Positions 41,252-49,580 of a DNA stretch of 64,000 bases are shown one piece after another. Source of the stretch: Streptomyces sp. Alt3 (GTDB lineage: Bacteria; Actinomycetota; Actinomycetes; Streptomycetales; Streptomycetaceae); NCBI RefSeq assembly GCF_030719215.1, contig NZ_CP120983.1:4092001-4156000 (forward strand), in the 5' to 3' direction. The notes under the pieces were generated by a model that was given only the letters and a program-made list of their open reading frames with translations, was not told where the DNA came from and did no database searches. How positions within the stretch are numbered: the first letter of the stretch is position 1; every line of letters begins with the position of its first letter. A program made the translations under genes and the position numbers.

Positions 41252-43297
41252 GTGGCCGATTCCGGCAACCCCAACGAGAACATCCCGTCCACAGCCGGTG
41301 AGCCCGGCGAGGTCACCGCCTCGTACGACGCCAGCGCGATCACCGTGCTCGAAGGCCTGGACGCGGTCCGCAAGCGACCCGGCATGTACATCGGGTCGAC
41401 CGGTGAGCGCGGTCTCCACCACCTCGTGCAAGAGGTTGTCGACAACTCGGTCGACGAGGCGATGGCCGGGCACGCGGACACCATCGACGTCACGATCTTC
41501 GCCGACGGCGGGGTGCGTGTGGTCGACAACGGCCGCGGCATCCCGGTCGGCATCGTGCCGTCCGAGGGCAAGCCGGCCGTGGAGGTCGTGCTCACCGTCC
41601 TGCACGCAGGCGGCAAGTTCGGCGGCGGCGGCTACGCCGTCTCCGGCGGTCTGCACGGCGTCGGCGTGTCCGTCGTCAACGCCCTGTCCACGCGAGTCTC
41701 CGTCGAGGTCAAGACGGACGGCTACCGCTGGACCCAGGACTACAAGCTCGGTGTGCCGACCGCTCCGCTGGCCCGTCACGAGGCCACGGAGGAGACGGGT
41801 ACCAGCGTCACCTTCTGGGCGGACGGCGACGTCTTCGAGACCACCGACTACTCCTTCGAGACGCTCTCGCGGCGCTTCCAGGAGATGGCGTTCCTCAACA
41901 AGGGACTCACCCTCAAGCTCACCGACGAGCGCGAGGAGGCGAAGGCCACGGCGGGCGCGGACAGCGCCGAGGTGGTCGACGTCCCCGACGAGGAGTCGAC
42001 CCGCACGGTCACGTACCACTACGAGAACGGCATCGTCGACTTCGTCAAGTACCTCAACTCCCGCAAGGGAGAGCTCATTCACCAGTCGGTGATCGACATC
42101 GAGGCCGAGGACAAGGACCGGCTCCTCTCGGCCGAGATCGCCATGCAGTGGAACACGCAGTACACCGAGGGGGTCTACTCCTTCGCCAACGCGATCCACA
42201 CGCATGAGGGCGGTACGCACGAGGAAGGCTTCCGTGCGGCGCTGACCTCGCTGGTCAACCGCTACGCGCGCGACAAGAAGCTGCTGCGCGAGAAGGACGA
42301 CAACCTCACCGGTGAGGACGTCCGCGAGGGCCTGACGGCGATCATCTCGGTGAAGCTGGGCGAGCCGCAGTTCGAGGGTCAGACGAAGACCAAGCTGGGC
42401 AACACCGAGGCGAAGACCTTCGTCCAGAAGGTCGTCCACGAGCAGCTGACGGACTGGTTCGACCGGAACCCGAACGAGGCCGCCGACATCATCCGCAAGG
42501 GCATCGCGGCCTCGACGGCTCGTGTCGCGGCCCGCAAGGCGCGTGACCTCACCCGGCGCAAGGGGCTCCTCGAGAGCGCCTCGCTGCCCGGCAAGCTGAG
42601 CGACTGCCAGTCCAACGACCCGACGAAGTGCGAGATCTTCATCGTCGAGGGTGACTCCGCCGGCGGTTCGGCGAAGTCCGGCCGCAACCCGATGTACCAG
42701 GCGATCCTGCCCATCCGCGGCAAGATCCTGAACGTCGAGAAGGCCCGGATCGACAAGATCCTGCAGAACACCGAGGTCCAGGCGCTGATCTCGGCCTTCG
42801 GTACCGGGGTCCACGAGGACTTCGACATCGAGAAGCTCCGCTATCACAAGATCATTCTGATGGCGGACGCCGACGTCGACGGTCAGCACATCAACACTCT
42901 GCTGCTCACCTTCCTCTTCCGCTTCATGCGGCCGCTGGTGGAGCAGGGCAACGTCTACCTCTCGCGCCCGCCGCTCTACAAGATCAAGTGGGGCCGGGAC
43001 GACTTCGAGTACGCGTACTCGGACCGTGAGCGCGACGCGCTCGTGGCGCTCGGCAAGCAGAACGGCAAGCGGATCAAGGAAGACTCGATCCAGCGCTTCA
43101 AGGGGCTCGGCGAGATGAACGCCGAGGAGCTGCGCGTCACCACGATGGACATCGACCACCGTGTGCTCGGCCAGGTCACGCTGGACGACGCGGCGCAGGC
43201 CGACGACCTGTTCTCGGTGCTGATGGGCGAGGACGTCGAGGCGCGCCGCTCCTTCATCCAGCGCAACGCCAAGGACGTCCGCTTCCTCGACATCTGA
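41252..43297 (+). CDS. gyrB: DNA gyrase subunit B
   Basis: ATPase subunit of the type II topoisomerase that introduces negative supercoils. The 681-aa product has the GHKL ATPase domain (ITVLEGLDAVRKRPGMYIGS, EVVDNSVDEAMAG, GGKFGGGGYAVSGGLHGVG), the transducer, and the TOPRIM domain with EGDSAGGSAKSGRNPMYQAI (~465) and a C-terminal end IQRNAKDVRFLDI. GTG at 41252 (VADSGNPNEN) is preferred, with AAGGG upstream, over ATG or other codons at 41228. Co-transcribed with gyrA, 46 bases downstream. Confidence 0.98.
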   Translation: MADSGNPNENIPSTAGEPGEVTASYDASAITVLEGLDAVRKRPGMYIGSTGERGLHHLVQEVVDNSVDEAMAGHADTIDVTIFADGGVRVVDNGRGIPVGIVPSEGKPAVEVVLTVLHAGGKFGGGGYAVSGGLHGVGVSVVNALSTRVSVEVKTDGYRWTQDYKLGVPTAPLARHEATEETGTSVTFWADGDVFETTDYSFETLSRRFQEMAFLNKGLTLKLTDEREEAKATAGADSAEVVDVPDEESTRTVTYHYENGIVDFVKYLNSRKGELIHQSVIDIEAEDKDRLLSAEIAMQWNTQYTEGVYSFANAIHTHEGGTHEEGFRAALTSLVNRYARDKKLLREKDDNLTGEDVREGLTAIISVKLGEPQFEGQTKTKLGNTEAKTFVQKVVHEQLTDWFDRNPNEAADIIRKGIAASTARVAARKARDLTRRKGLLESASLPGKLSDCQSNDPTKCEIFIVEGDSAGGSAKSGRNPMYQAILPIRGKILNVEKARIDKILQNTEVQALISAFGTGVHEDFDIEKLRYHKIILMADADVDGQHINTLLLTFLFRFMRPLVEQGNVYLSRPPLYKIKWGRDDFEYAYSDRERDALVALGKQNGKRIKEDSIQRFKGLGEMNAEELRVTTMDIDHRVLGQVTLDDAAQADDLFSVLMGEDVEARRSFIQRNAKDVRFLDI

Positions 43298-43343
43298 GTC
43301 GGCCGTACAAGCAAGCCGCAGTGCGAAAGGACTTTGACCAGCA

Positions 43344-45971
43344 ATGGCCGACGAGAACACCCCTGTGATGCCCGAAGAGGAGCCCACCGTCCCGGGCGTG
43401 GGCATGCGTGTCGAGCCCGTGGGGCTCGAGACGGAGATGCAGCGCTCCTACCTCGACTACGCGATGTCCGTCATCGTGTCGCGTGCGCTGCCCGACGTAC
43501 GGGACGGCCTGAAGCCCGTCCACCGCCGGGTGCTGTACGCGATGTACGACGGCGGCTACCGCCCCGAGAAGGGGTTCTACAAGTGCGCCCGCGTCGTCGG
43601 TGACGTCATGGGTACGTACCACCCGCACGGCGACTCCTCCATCTACGACGCCCTGGTGCGCCTCGCGCAGCCGTGGTCGCTGCGGATGCCGCTGGTGGAC
43701 TCCAACGGCAACTTCGGTTCCCCGGGCAACGACCCGGCCGCCGCCATGCGGTACACCGAGTGCAAGATGATGCCGCTGTCCATGGAGATGGTCCGGGACA
43801 TCGACGAGGAGACCGTCGACTTCCAGGACAACTACGACGGCCGCAACCAGGAGCCGACGGTCCTGCCGGCGCGCTTCCCGAACCTCCTGGTCAACGGCTC
43901 CGCAGGCATCGCCGTCGGTATGGCGACCAACATCCCGCCGCACAACCTGCGCGAGGTCGCCGCCGGCGCCCAGTGGTACCTGGAGAACCCCGAGGCCTCG
44001 CACGAGGAGCTGCTGGACGCGCTGATCGAGCGCATCAAGGGCCCCGACTTCCCCACCGGCGCGCTGGTCGTGGGCCGCAAGGGCATCGAGGAGGCGTACC
44101 GCACAGGGCGCGGCTCCATCACGATGCGTGCGGTCGTCGCGGTCGAGGAGATCCAGGGCCGCCAGTGCCTGGTCGTCACCGAGCTGCCGTTCCAGACCAA
44201 CCCCGACAACCTCGCGCAGAAGATCGCCGACCTGGTCAAGGACGGCAAGGTCGGCGGGATCGCGGACGTCCGGGACGAGACGTCCTCGCGCACGGGGCAG
44301 CGCCTGGTCGTCGTGCTGAAGCGCGACGCGGTCGCCAAGGTCGTGCTGAACAACCTCTACAAGCACACCGATCTTCAGTCGAACTTCGGCGCGAACATGC
44401 TGGCGCTCGTCGACGGGGTGCCGCGCACGCTGTCGATCGACGCGTTCATCCGCCACTGGGTGACGCACCAGATCGAGGTCATCGTCCGGCGCACGCGGTT
44501 CCGGTTGCGCAAGGCCGAGGAGCGGGCGCACATCCTGCGAGGCCTGCTCAAGGCGCTGAACGCGATCGAAGAGGTCATCGCGCTCATCCGCCGCAGCAAC
44601 ACCGTGGAGATCGCGCGTGAGGGCCTGATGGGCCTGCTCGAGATCGACGAGATCCAGGCGAACGCGATCCTGGAGATGCAGCTGCGCCGCCTGGCCGCGC
44701 TGGAGCACCAGAAGATCACCGCCGAGCACGACGAACTCCAGGCGAAGATCAACGAGTACAACGAGATCCTGGCCTCCCCCGCGAAGCAGCGTCAGATCGT
44801 CAGCGAGGAACTGGCCGCGATCGTCGACAAGTTCGGCGACGACCGGCGCTCCAAGCTGGTGCCCTTCGACGGCGACATGTCCATCGAGGACCTCATCGCC
44901 GAGGAGGACATCGTCGTCACGATCTCCCGCGGCGGTTACGTCAAGCGCACCAAGACGGACGACTACCGTTCGCAGAAGCGCGGCGGCAAGGGCGTGCGTG
45001 GCACGAAGCTCAGGGAAGACGACATCGTCGACCACTTCTTCGTGTCGACGACGCACCACTGGCTGCTGTTCTTCACGAACAAGGGCCGGGTCTACCGGGC
45101 CAAGGCCTACGAGCTGCCGGACGCCGGCCGGGACGCGCGTGGCCAGCACGTCGCGAACCTCCTGGCGTTCCAGCCGGACGAGCAGATCGCGCAGATCCTG
45201 GCGATCCGCGACTACGACGCCGCGCCCTACCTGGTCCTGGCGACCAAGGGCGGTCTGGTGAAGAAGACCTCGCTGAAGGACTACGACTCACCCCGCTCCG
45301 GCGGCGTCATCGCGATCAACCTCCGGGAGACGGAGAGCGGCGCGGACGACGAGCTGATCGGTGCGGAACTGGTGTCGGCCGAGGACGATCTGCTGCTCAT
45401 CAGCAGGAAGGCCCAGTCGATCAGGTTCACCGCGACCGACGAGGCGCTGCGCCCGATGGGCCGTGCCACCTCGGGCGTGAAGGGCATGAGTTTCCGCGAG
45501 GGCGATGAACTGCTCTCGATGAATGTTGTCCGGCCCGGTACGTTCGTGTTCACTGCCACCGACGGTGGTTACGCGAAGCGGACCGCGGTCGACGAATACC
45601 GCGTCCAGGGTCGTGGTGGTCTCGGCATCAAGGCCGCCAAGATCGTCGAGGACCGCGGTTCCCTCGTCGGTGCGCTGGTGGTGGAGGAGGCGGACGAGAT
45701 CCTCGCCATCACGCTCGGTGGCGGTGTGATTCGTACGCGAGTCAATGAAGTCAGGGAGACGGGCCGTGACACCATGGGCGTCCAACTGATCAATCTGGGC
45801 AAGCGGGATGCCGTCGTCGGCATCGCGCGCAACGCCGAGGCCGGTCGTGAGGCCGAAGAGGTCGACGGGACCGATGAGGCCGAAGGCGCCACGGGCGAGG
45901 CTCATGCCGAGACCGTGGTCGAGGGCACAGTCGAGGGCACGGCGCCTTCGGCCGGGGAGCACGAGGAGTAG
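43344..45971 (+). CDS. gyrA: DNA gyrase subunit A
   Basis: Breakage-reunion subunit of gyrase. The 875-aa product has the N-terminal winged helix (SYLDYAMSVIVSRALPDVRD), the quinolone region THPHGD-equivalent YHPHGDSSIYDALVRLAQPW (Ser and Asp at the positions of E. coli S83 and D87 retained), the catalytic Tyr in AAAMRYTECKM, and six C-terminal GyrA-box blades (YVKRTKTDDYRSQKRGGKG is the first). The ~40-residue C-terminus is acidic, rich in Glu/Ala/Gly, and not conserved. Confidence 0.98.
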   Translation: MADENTPVMPEEEPTVPGVGMRVEPVGLETEMQRSYLDYAMSVIVSRALPDVRDGLKPVHRRVLYAMYDGGYRPEKGFYKCARVVGDVMGTYHPHGDSSIYDALVRLAQPWSLRMPLVDSNGNFGSPGNDPAAAMRYTECKMMPLSMEMVRDIDEETVDFQDNYDGRNQEPTVLPARFPNLLVNGSAGIAVGMATNIPPHNLREVAAGAQWYLENPEASHEELLDALIERIKGPDFPTGALVVGRKGIEEAYRTGRGSITMRAVVAVEEIQGRQCLVVTELPFQTNPDNLAQKIADLVKDGKVGGIADVRDETSSRTGQRLVVVLKRDAVAKVVLNNLYKHTDLQSNFGANMLALVDGVPRTLSIDAFIRHWVTHQIEVIVRRTRFRLRKAEERAHILRGLLKALNAIEEVIALIRRSNTVEIAREGLMGLLEIDEIQANAILEMQLRRLAALEHQKITAEHDELQAKINEYNEILASPAKQRQIVSEELAAIVDKFGDDRRSKLVPFDGDMSIEDLIAEEDIVVTISRGGYVKRTKTDDYRSQKRGGKGVRGTKLREDDIVDHFFVSTTHHWLLFFTNKGRVYRAKAYELPDAGRDARGQHVANLLAFQPDEQIAQILAIRDYDAAPYLVLATKGGLVKKTSLKDYDSPRSGGVIAINLRETESGADDELIGAELVSAEDDLLLISRKAQSIRFTATDEALRPMGRATSGVKGMSFREGDELLSMNVVRPGTFVFTATDGGYAKRTAVDEYRVQGRGGLGIKAAKIVEDRGSLVGALVVEEADEILAITLGGGVIRTRVNEVRETGRDTMGVQLINLGKRDAVVGIARNAEAGREAEEVDGTDEAEGATGEAHAETVVEGTVEGTAPSAGEHEE

Positions 45972-45974
45972 AGC

Positions 45975-46658
45975 GTGAGTGGAGCCACGGGCGCAGGTTC
46001 GGCCGCTTCCGGAGCAGGCGCGAACGGCGCCCGTGGCCCTGCCACGGACTCCCAAGGGGGAACTGTGACGGACACTCGGGGACCTCAGTACGAGGGGTAC
46101 GCGACCGGGCCTCTGCCCGGTGAGCGTGAGCCCGCTTCGGGTCAGGCGGGGCCCTACCACCCGCCCCAGGCGTACTCGTCCCCTGCGGGCGGTACGCAGG
46201 GCGGAGGCACGCAGGGCGGTACACAGGGCGCCACAGGCGGCGGGCAGGCGACCCGGCTGCCCCGCACAGGGGCGCGGACCACTCCGCGTACCCGTAAGGC
46301 GCGTCTGCGGGTCGCCAAGGCCGATCCGTGGTCGGTGATGAAGGTGAGCTTCCTGCTCTCCATCGCCCTCGGCATCTGCACGGTGGTCGCGGCCGCGGTC
46401 CTGTGGATGGTGATGGACGCGATGGGCGTCTTCTCCACCGTGGGCGGCACGATCAGCGAGGCCACCGGCTCGAACGAGAGCAACGGCTTCGATCTGCAGT
46501 CGTTCCTGTCGCTGCCGCGCGTGCTCATCTTCACCTCGGTCATCGCGGTGATCGATGTGGTGCTGGCCACCGCGCTGGCGACGCTGGGCGCCTTCATCTA
46601 CAACTTGTCGGCCGGCTTCGTGGGTGGCGTGGAGCTCACGCTGGCCGAGGACGAGTAG
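45975..46658 (+). CDS. DUF3566 domain membrane protein
   Basis: Matches by position and layout the M. tuberculosis Rv0007 family downstream of gyrA. The 227-aa product has a ~110-residue Gly/Ala/Thr-rich disordered N-terminus and then the DUF3566 domain: KADPWSVMKVSFLLSIALGI (helix 1), an extracellular segment GTISEATGSNESNGFDLQSF, and helix 2 (VLIFTSVIAVIDVVLATALA) with LGAFIYNLSAGFVGGVEL. GTG at 45975, three bases after gyrA. Function unknown; an envelope or division role is suggested only by conservation. Confidence 0.88.
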   Translation: MSGATGAGSAASGAGANGARGPATDSQGGTVTDTRGPQYEGYATGPLPGEREPASGQAGPYHPPQAYSSPAGGTQGGGTQGGTQGATGGGQATRLPRTGARTTPRTRKARLRVAKADPWSVMKVSFLLSIALGICTVVAAAVLWMVMDAMGVFSTVGGTISEATGSNESNGFDLQSFLSLPRVLIFTSVIAVIDVVLATALATLGAFIYNLSAGFVGGVELTLAEDE

Positions 46659-46729
46659 GACGCCGGGTATCGATTTTGGGACTGGCCCCGACGTGCGCTA
46701 ATCTTCAGAAGTCAGCGCAGCAGCGCGGC

Positions 46730-46806
46730 GGGGCTATAGCTCAGTTGGTTAGAGCGCATCCCTGATAAGGATGAGGCCACAGGTTCAAATCCTGTTAGCC
46801 CCACCA
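46730..46806 (+). tRNA. tRNA-Ile (GAT)
   Basis: Full cloverleaf: acceptor GGGGCTA / TAGCCCC, D-arm with TCAGTTGGTTAGA, anticodon stem CATCC/GGATG with loop CTGATAA (GAT at 46764-46766), T-arm ACAGG TTCAAAT CCTGT, discriminator A and encoded CCA. Stands between gyrA/DUF3566 and tRNA-Ala as in other actinobacteria. Confidence 0.97.
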
Positions 46807-46810
46807 GCGA

Positions 46811-46842
46811 GAAGGCCCCCACCGGAGACGGTGGGGGCCTTC
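46811..46842 (+). terminator. Terminator after tRNA-Ile
   Basis: Perfect 13-bp stem GAAGGCCCCCACC / GGTGGGGGCCTTC with loop GGAGAC, five bases after the tRNA. The rest of the stretch to 47047 shows no supported gene. Confidence 0.85.
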
Positions 46843-47047
46843 TGCGTATGCGGCCGCGAGCGGGACTTGGCACTGACGGCGCGGGCCGGCATGTGGGTCG
46901 CCACGGCTTTCCTTGTCCGACCGCTGTCGGCTGCCGGTCGTCCACCGGCCGCCTGCCGTGCGAGGTGCGAATTGCCGGCCCTGTTCCGGGTGTACCGCAT
47001 GCCCTCGGGGCCGCGTTTCGGCAGCTGTCCGTGCGGGGGCATGGAAA

Positions 47048-47083
47048 AGGCCCCCGCCGGTGTGAACCGGACCAGGGGCCTGG
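47048..47083 (-). terminator. Hairpin after the DUF6344-like gene
   Basis: AGGCCCC and CCGGT at the left pair with ACCGG and GGGGCCT at the right, giving an interrupted stem about 20 bases after the leftward gene's stop. Confidence 0.5.
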
Positions 47084-47101
47084 GTGGCGTTCTCGGTGTC
47101 C

Positions 47102-47461
47102 TCAGGGCGGCAGCGGGGCCGAGTCCCCGGCGGGTGAGGCGCTGTGGGCGGAGCGGGTGTTGTCCGTCGCGTGCGTGGCGTCCGTGGAGTCGGCCGACAG
47201 CTGGCGGGTGGCGGGTGAGGAGCCGTGAGCCTCGGCCCGGATGCGCTGCTTCATCGTGGGTGGCAGCGCCCTGTCACGCGGAAGGGTCCACCGCACCGTC
47301 GGCGTCGTCGCGGTTGCCGGGTTCGCGGCCGTGTGCTCGTGGCTCGTGACCGTGGGCTCCGCGGCCGTGGCCTGGGCGGTGGCGAGACCCAGCGACGCGA
47401 GAATCGCGAAGAAGGCGGTGACGAAGGCGGTCCAGATGCTCTTGACCTTGAAGGCGCTCAT
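47102..47461 (-). CDS. Small exported or membrane-anchored protein (DUF6344-like)
   Basis: A 119-aa product with a signal-like N-terminus (KSIWTAFVTAFFAILASLGL then ATAQATAAEP, a good signal peptidase site). A short polar region rich in Thr, Ala, Ser and His follows, ending APLPP. GAGGGG precedes the ATG at a normal distance. I associate it with streptomycete DUF6344 proteins near this tRNA, but without certainty. A rightward frame overlaps it (47241-47696) but has poorer start context. Function unknown. The upstream gap 47462-47742 should carry its promoter and that of the DLW-39 gene. Confidence 0.65.
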   Translation of the reverse strand: MSAFKVKSIWTAFVTAFFAILASLGLATAQATAAEPTVTSHEHTAANPATATTPTVRWTLPRDRALPPTMKQRIRAEAHGSSPATRQLSADSTDATHATDNTRSAHSASPAGDSAPLPP

Positions 47462-47742
47462 GGCCCCTCGCTTTCAGGTGGTCCGGTTTGCTTACCTTTC
47501 CGATGATGTGGATCCGGCCGACGGAAACCGGGACCGACGCCCCCGGTTCGCCGATCTTCTGATGAACACCACTCGTATGGTTCAACCGGTTCGAAAAGCT
47601 GCTCAGTGGTGTGGTGTGAGGCTCCGGCGGGGGCTCGGAGCGGGTGGCGGCCGGGTTCCGGGGAGGTCACCGATCGGTATCGGCCGGTGTGTATAGTCGG
47701 GCGGCAGAAGTCCCTTACGTCAAGGAAAGACGAGGTCGCGCG

Positions 47743-47877
47743 GTGAAGAAGCTTCTCCTGGTCGCACTGGCCGCCATCGGCGGGCTCCTCGTGTACCGCC
47801 AGATCCAGGCGGATCGCGCCGAGCAGGATCTGTGGACGGAGGCGACCGACTCCGTGCCCGCAGGTTCAGGTGTGTGA
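47743..47877 (+). CDS. DLW-39 family small protein
   Basis: A 44-aa protein with one N-terminal membrane helix (KKLLLVALAAIGGLLVYRQI), the family-naming DLW motif (AEQDLWTEATDSV) and a short tail. This tiny conserved actinobacterial family is found by the gyrA-tRNA region; its function is unknown. GTG start at 47743 with GAGG seven bases upstream. A terminator follows. Confidence 0.85.
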   Translation: MKKLLLVALAAIGGLLVYRQIQADRAEQDLWTEATDSVPAGSGV

Positions 47878-47898
47878 GACGGAACAGTCTGCTAGAAG

Positions 47899-47926
47899 CC
47901 CCGGCCGCCGAGCGGCCGGGGCTTTC
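47899..47926 (+). terminator. Terminator after the DLW-39 gene
   Basis: GC-rich hairpin AGCCCCGGCCGC / GCGGCCGGGGCTTT followed by a short T-run, about 22 bases after the stop. Confidence 0.75.
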
Positions 47927-47963
47927 TGCTGCCCGGGCGCCAGTGGCGTCACCCCTGTCCCTT

Positions 47964-48002
47964 GATTCACTAACGCGAATCGTTTGGTTGCGTAAGTGAA
48001 TC
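47964..48002. repeat. Inverted repeat, 13-bp arms (12 of 13 matching)
   Basis: GATTCACTAACGC (47964-47976) and GCGTAAGTGAATC (47990-48002) surround a 13-base centre GAATCGTTTGGTT. It is AT-richer than its surroundings and sits before the decayed frame. Operator, promoter or terminator role is open. Confidence 0.6.
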
Positions 48003-48240
48003 GATGGCGGGCCGACGGCCCATGTCCTGGACTCCGCAACCGGTGGACGAGCCGGGCCGCACGGGGGCGGGGCGACGGCGGCAGGGCGGGGGCCACAGAC
48101 AGCGGTGGTGCGGGCGGGGCAGGATGGACGGGCATCGCGGCCGCTGCCGGAGCGGGCGCCGTGATCGTCCTGATCGCCGGGTTCCCGCTGATACGCCGGT
48201 GGCGCGGGGCAGCACGCATACGACGAGGGGGAGCGCGTGA
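48003..48240 (+). pseudogene. Decayed remnant of a membrane-anchored protein gene
   Basis: Protein-like segments occur in three different frames in order: DGGPTAHVLDSATGGRAG from 48003, then GGAGWTGIAAAAGAGAVIVL and IAGFPLIRRW (a C-terminal membrane anchor with basic stop-transfer), then a frame whose TGA (48238-48240) overlaps the next gene's GTG start. Upstream there is no start or N-terminal domain. I infer the broken tail of a gene once translationally coupled to the next one, perhaps a surface protein such as a VWA protein; the identity is a guess. Confidence 0.35.
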
Positions 48241-49574
48241 ACAGGCAGCGCAACAGGGGCCGGGTAACGCTCGCGATGATCGCCGCGGTGTGCGCGGTGG
48301 CGGCGATGCCGGGTCAGGGACACGCGGCCGACGGCCCCACGGCGTACACCTTCGACCCCGCGGCGGTAGCGGTCCAGGGTGCGGAGACGAACGCCGACGC
48401 GGTGGAGCTGGAGGCCGGTTCGGTCTACAGGAGTTCGATCGGGCAAGGGCAGAAGCTCTACTACCGCCTGGAACTCGACGACACGACCGATGCGTACGTC
48501 TCCGCCGTGGCCGTGCCGAAGGCGGGCGGGAAGGTCGCGTACGGAGACGGCATCACGATCAGCGTCAGAGACCTCGACGACACCCGGTGCAGCTCCGAGG
48601 ACGCGGCCTTCGAGTCGGCGGAGTTCCCGCGCCCGATCGCCGCATACGCGCACCGGACCGTGGAGAAGGACAGCACCACGTGTGCGGCGAGCGGCACCTA
48701 CAACGTCCTGATCGAGCGGCAGAGCAAGGCGACTTCGTCCCCCGAGCCATGGGAACTGGAGCTGCGCCACGAGAGGGAGCCGGGGCTGGAGGACGGCGGG
48801 TCGCTGCCGACCGAGGCTCCGGAGGGCTGGCCCTCCGCCTCTCCCGTTCCGCCCGTCGGCAGGCAGGAGCGGACCGGTGGCAGCGGCTACTACGACGCAA
48901 CCAGCCTGGAGTCCGGTGAATGGGCGGACTCCGTCGCGCCCGGGCAGACCCGCTTCTACCGGGTGCCTGTGGACTGGGGTCAGCAGATCTTCGCCACGGC
49001 CGCGCTGAGCAACAGCGGCAAGTCGACCGAGTATCTGGGCAACGCGCTGGCCCTGGCACTGGACAACCCGGCACACGGACATGTGGACGACGCGACGCTC
49101 TCGTACTCCGGCGCGCCCAACTCCGTGGCTCTGGACCCGCTGCCCCCGGTGGCGTACGAGAACCGTTACGACGCGGGAGCGGACGTCAGCGCCATGAGGT
49201 TCGCCGGCTGGTACTACCTCTCGGTGACGCTCTCGCCGAAGGTCGCAGAGCACTACGGGAACGACCCCATCGGGCTGACGCTCAGGGTCAAGGTCGTCAA
49301 CGACCGTAAGCCGTCGCCCTACCGGGGGGGCGCTGGAATCTTCGGTGTCTCGGAAGACGACAGGGACATGGCCAAGAGCGGTCTGAGCGCGCCCGAGGCA
49401 GGCGAGAGCGGCACGATGAAGCTGGTGGCAGCCGCGGGCATCGGTGCGGGCTCCGTCCTGGTGCTCGGGCTGGGGGCGTGGACGCTGCTGGCCAGGCGCC
49501 GGGCCGCGCCTGTCCTGGCTCCACCCGGTGCCGGCGACCGGCCGCCTCTCGGTGGCCCCCCGCAGGCCCGGTAG
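48237..49574 (+). CDS. Secreted protein with C-terminal membrane anchor, function unknown
   Basis: A 445-aa product with a signal peptide (GRVTLAMIAAVCAVAAMPGQ, cleavage near GHAADG). Two similar beta-rich segments follow, each with a phrase of the type GQGQKLYYRLELDDTTDAYV and PGQTRFYRVPVDWGQQIFAT, suggesting a duplicated domain. One C-terminal helix (LVAAAGIGAGSVLVLGLGAW) and an Arg-rich then Pro-rich tail end it. GAGGGGGAG precedes the GTG. It lies convergent to the kinase gene with six bases between stops. Such proteins in streptomycetes often accompany VWA proteins; here that partner appears decayed. Confidence 0.75.
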   Translation: MNRQRNRGRVTLAMIAAVCAVAAMPGQGHAADGPTAYTFDPAAVAVQGAETNADAVELEAGSVYRSSIGQGQKLYYRLELDDTTDAYVSAVAVPKAGGKVAYGDGITISVRDLDDTRCSSEDAAFESAEFPRPIAAYAHRTVEKDSTTCAASGTYNVLIERQSKATSSPEPWELELRHEREPGLEDGGSLPTEAPEGWPSASPVPPVGRQERTGGSGYYDATSLESGEWADSVAPGQTRFYRVPVDWGQQIFATAALSNSGKSTEYLGNALALALDNPAHGHVDDATLSYSGAPNSVALDPLPPVAYENRYDAGADVSAMRFAGWYYLSVTLSPKVAEHYGNDPIGLTLRVKVVNDRKPSPYRGGAGIFGVSEDDRDMAKSGLSAPEAGESGTMKLVAAAGIGAGSVLVLGLGAWTLLARRRAAPVLAPPGAGDRPPLGGPPQAR

Positions 49575-49580
49575 GGCGGC

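Noticed and set aside
43600..43690. Possible quinolone-resistance change in GyrA
   Set aside because: The Ser and Asp at the key positions (GDSSIYD) are the sensitive-type residues.
43254..45149. Leftward open frame (631 codons) across gyrA
   Set aside because: Antisense shadow; Leu/Val/Arg/Asp-rich composition only.
47241..47696. Rightward 151-codon frame opposite the DUF6344-like gene
   Set aside because: Weaker start context and no signal or domain; the leftward frame has a clear signal peptide and GAGGGG site.
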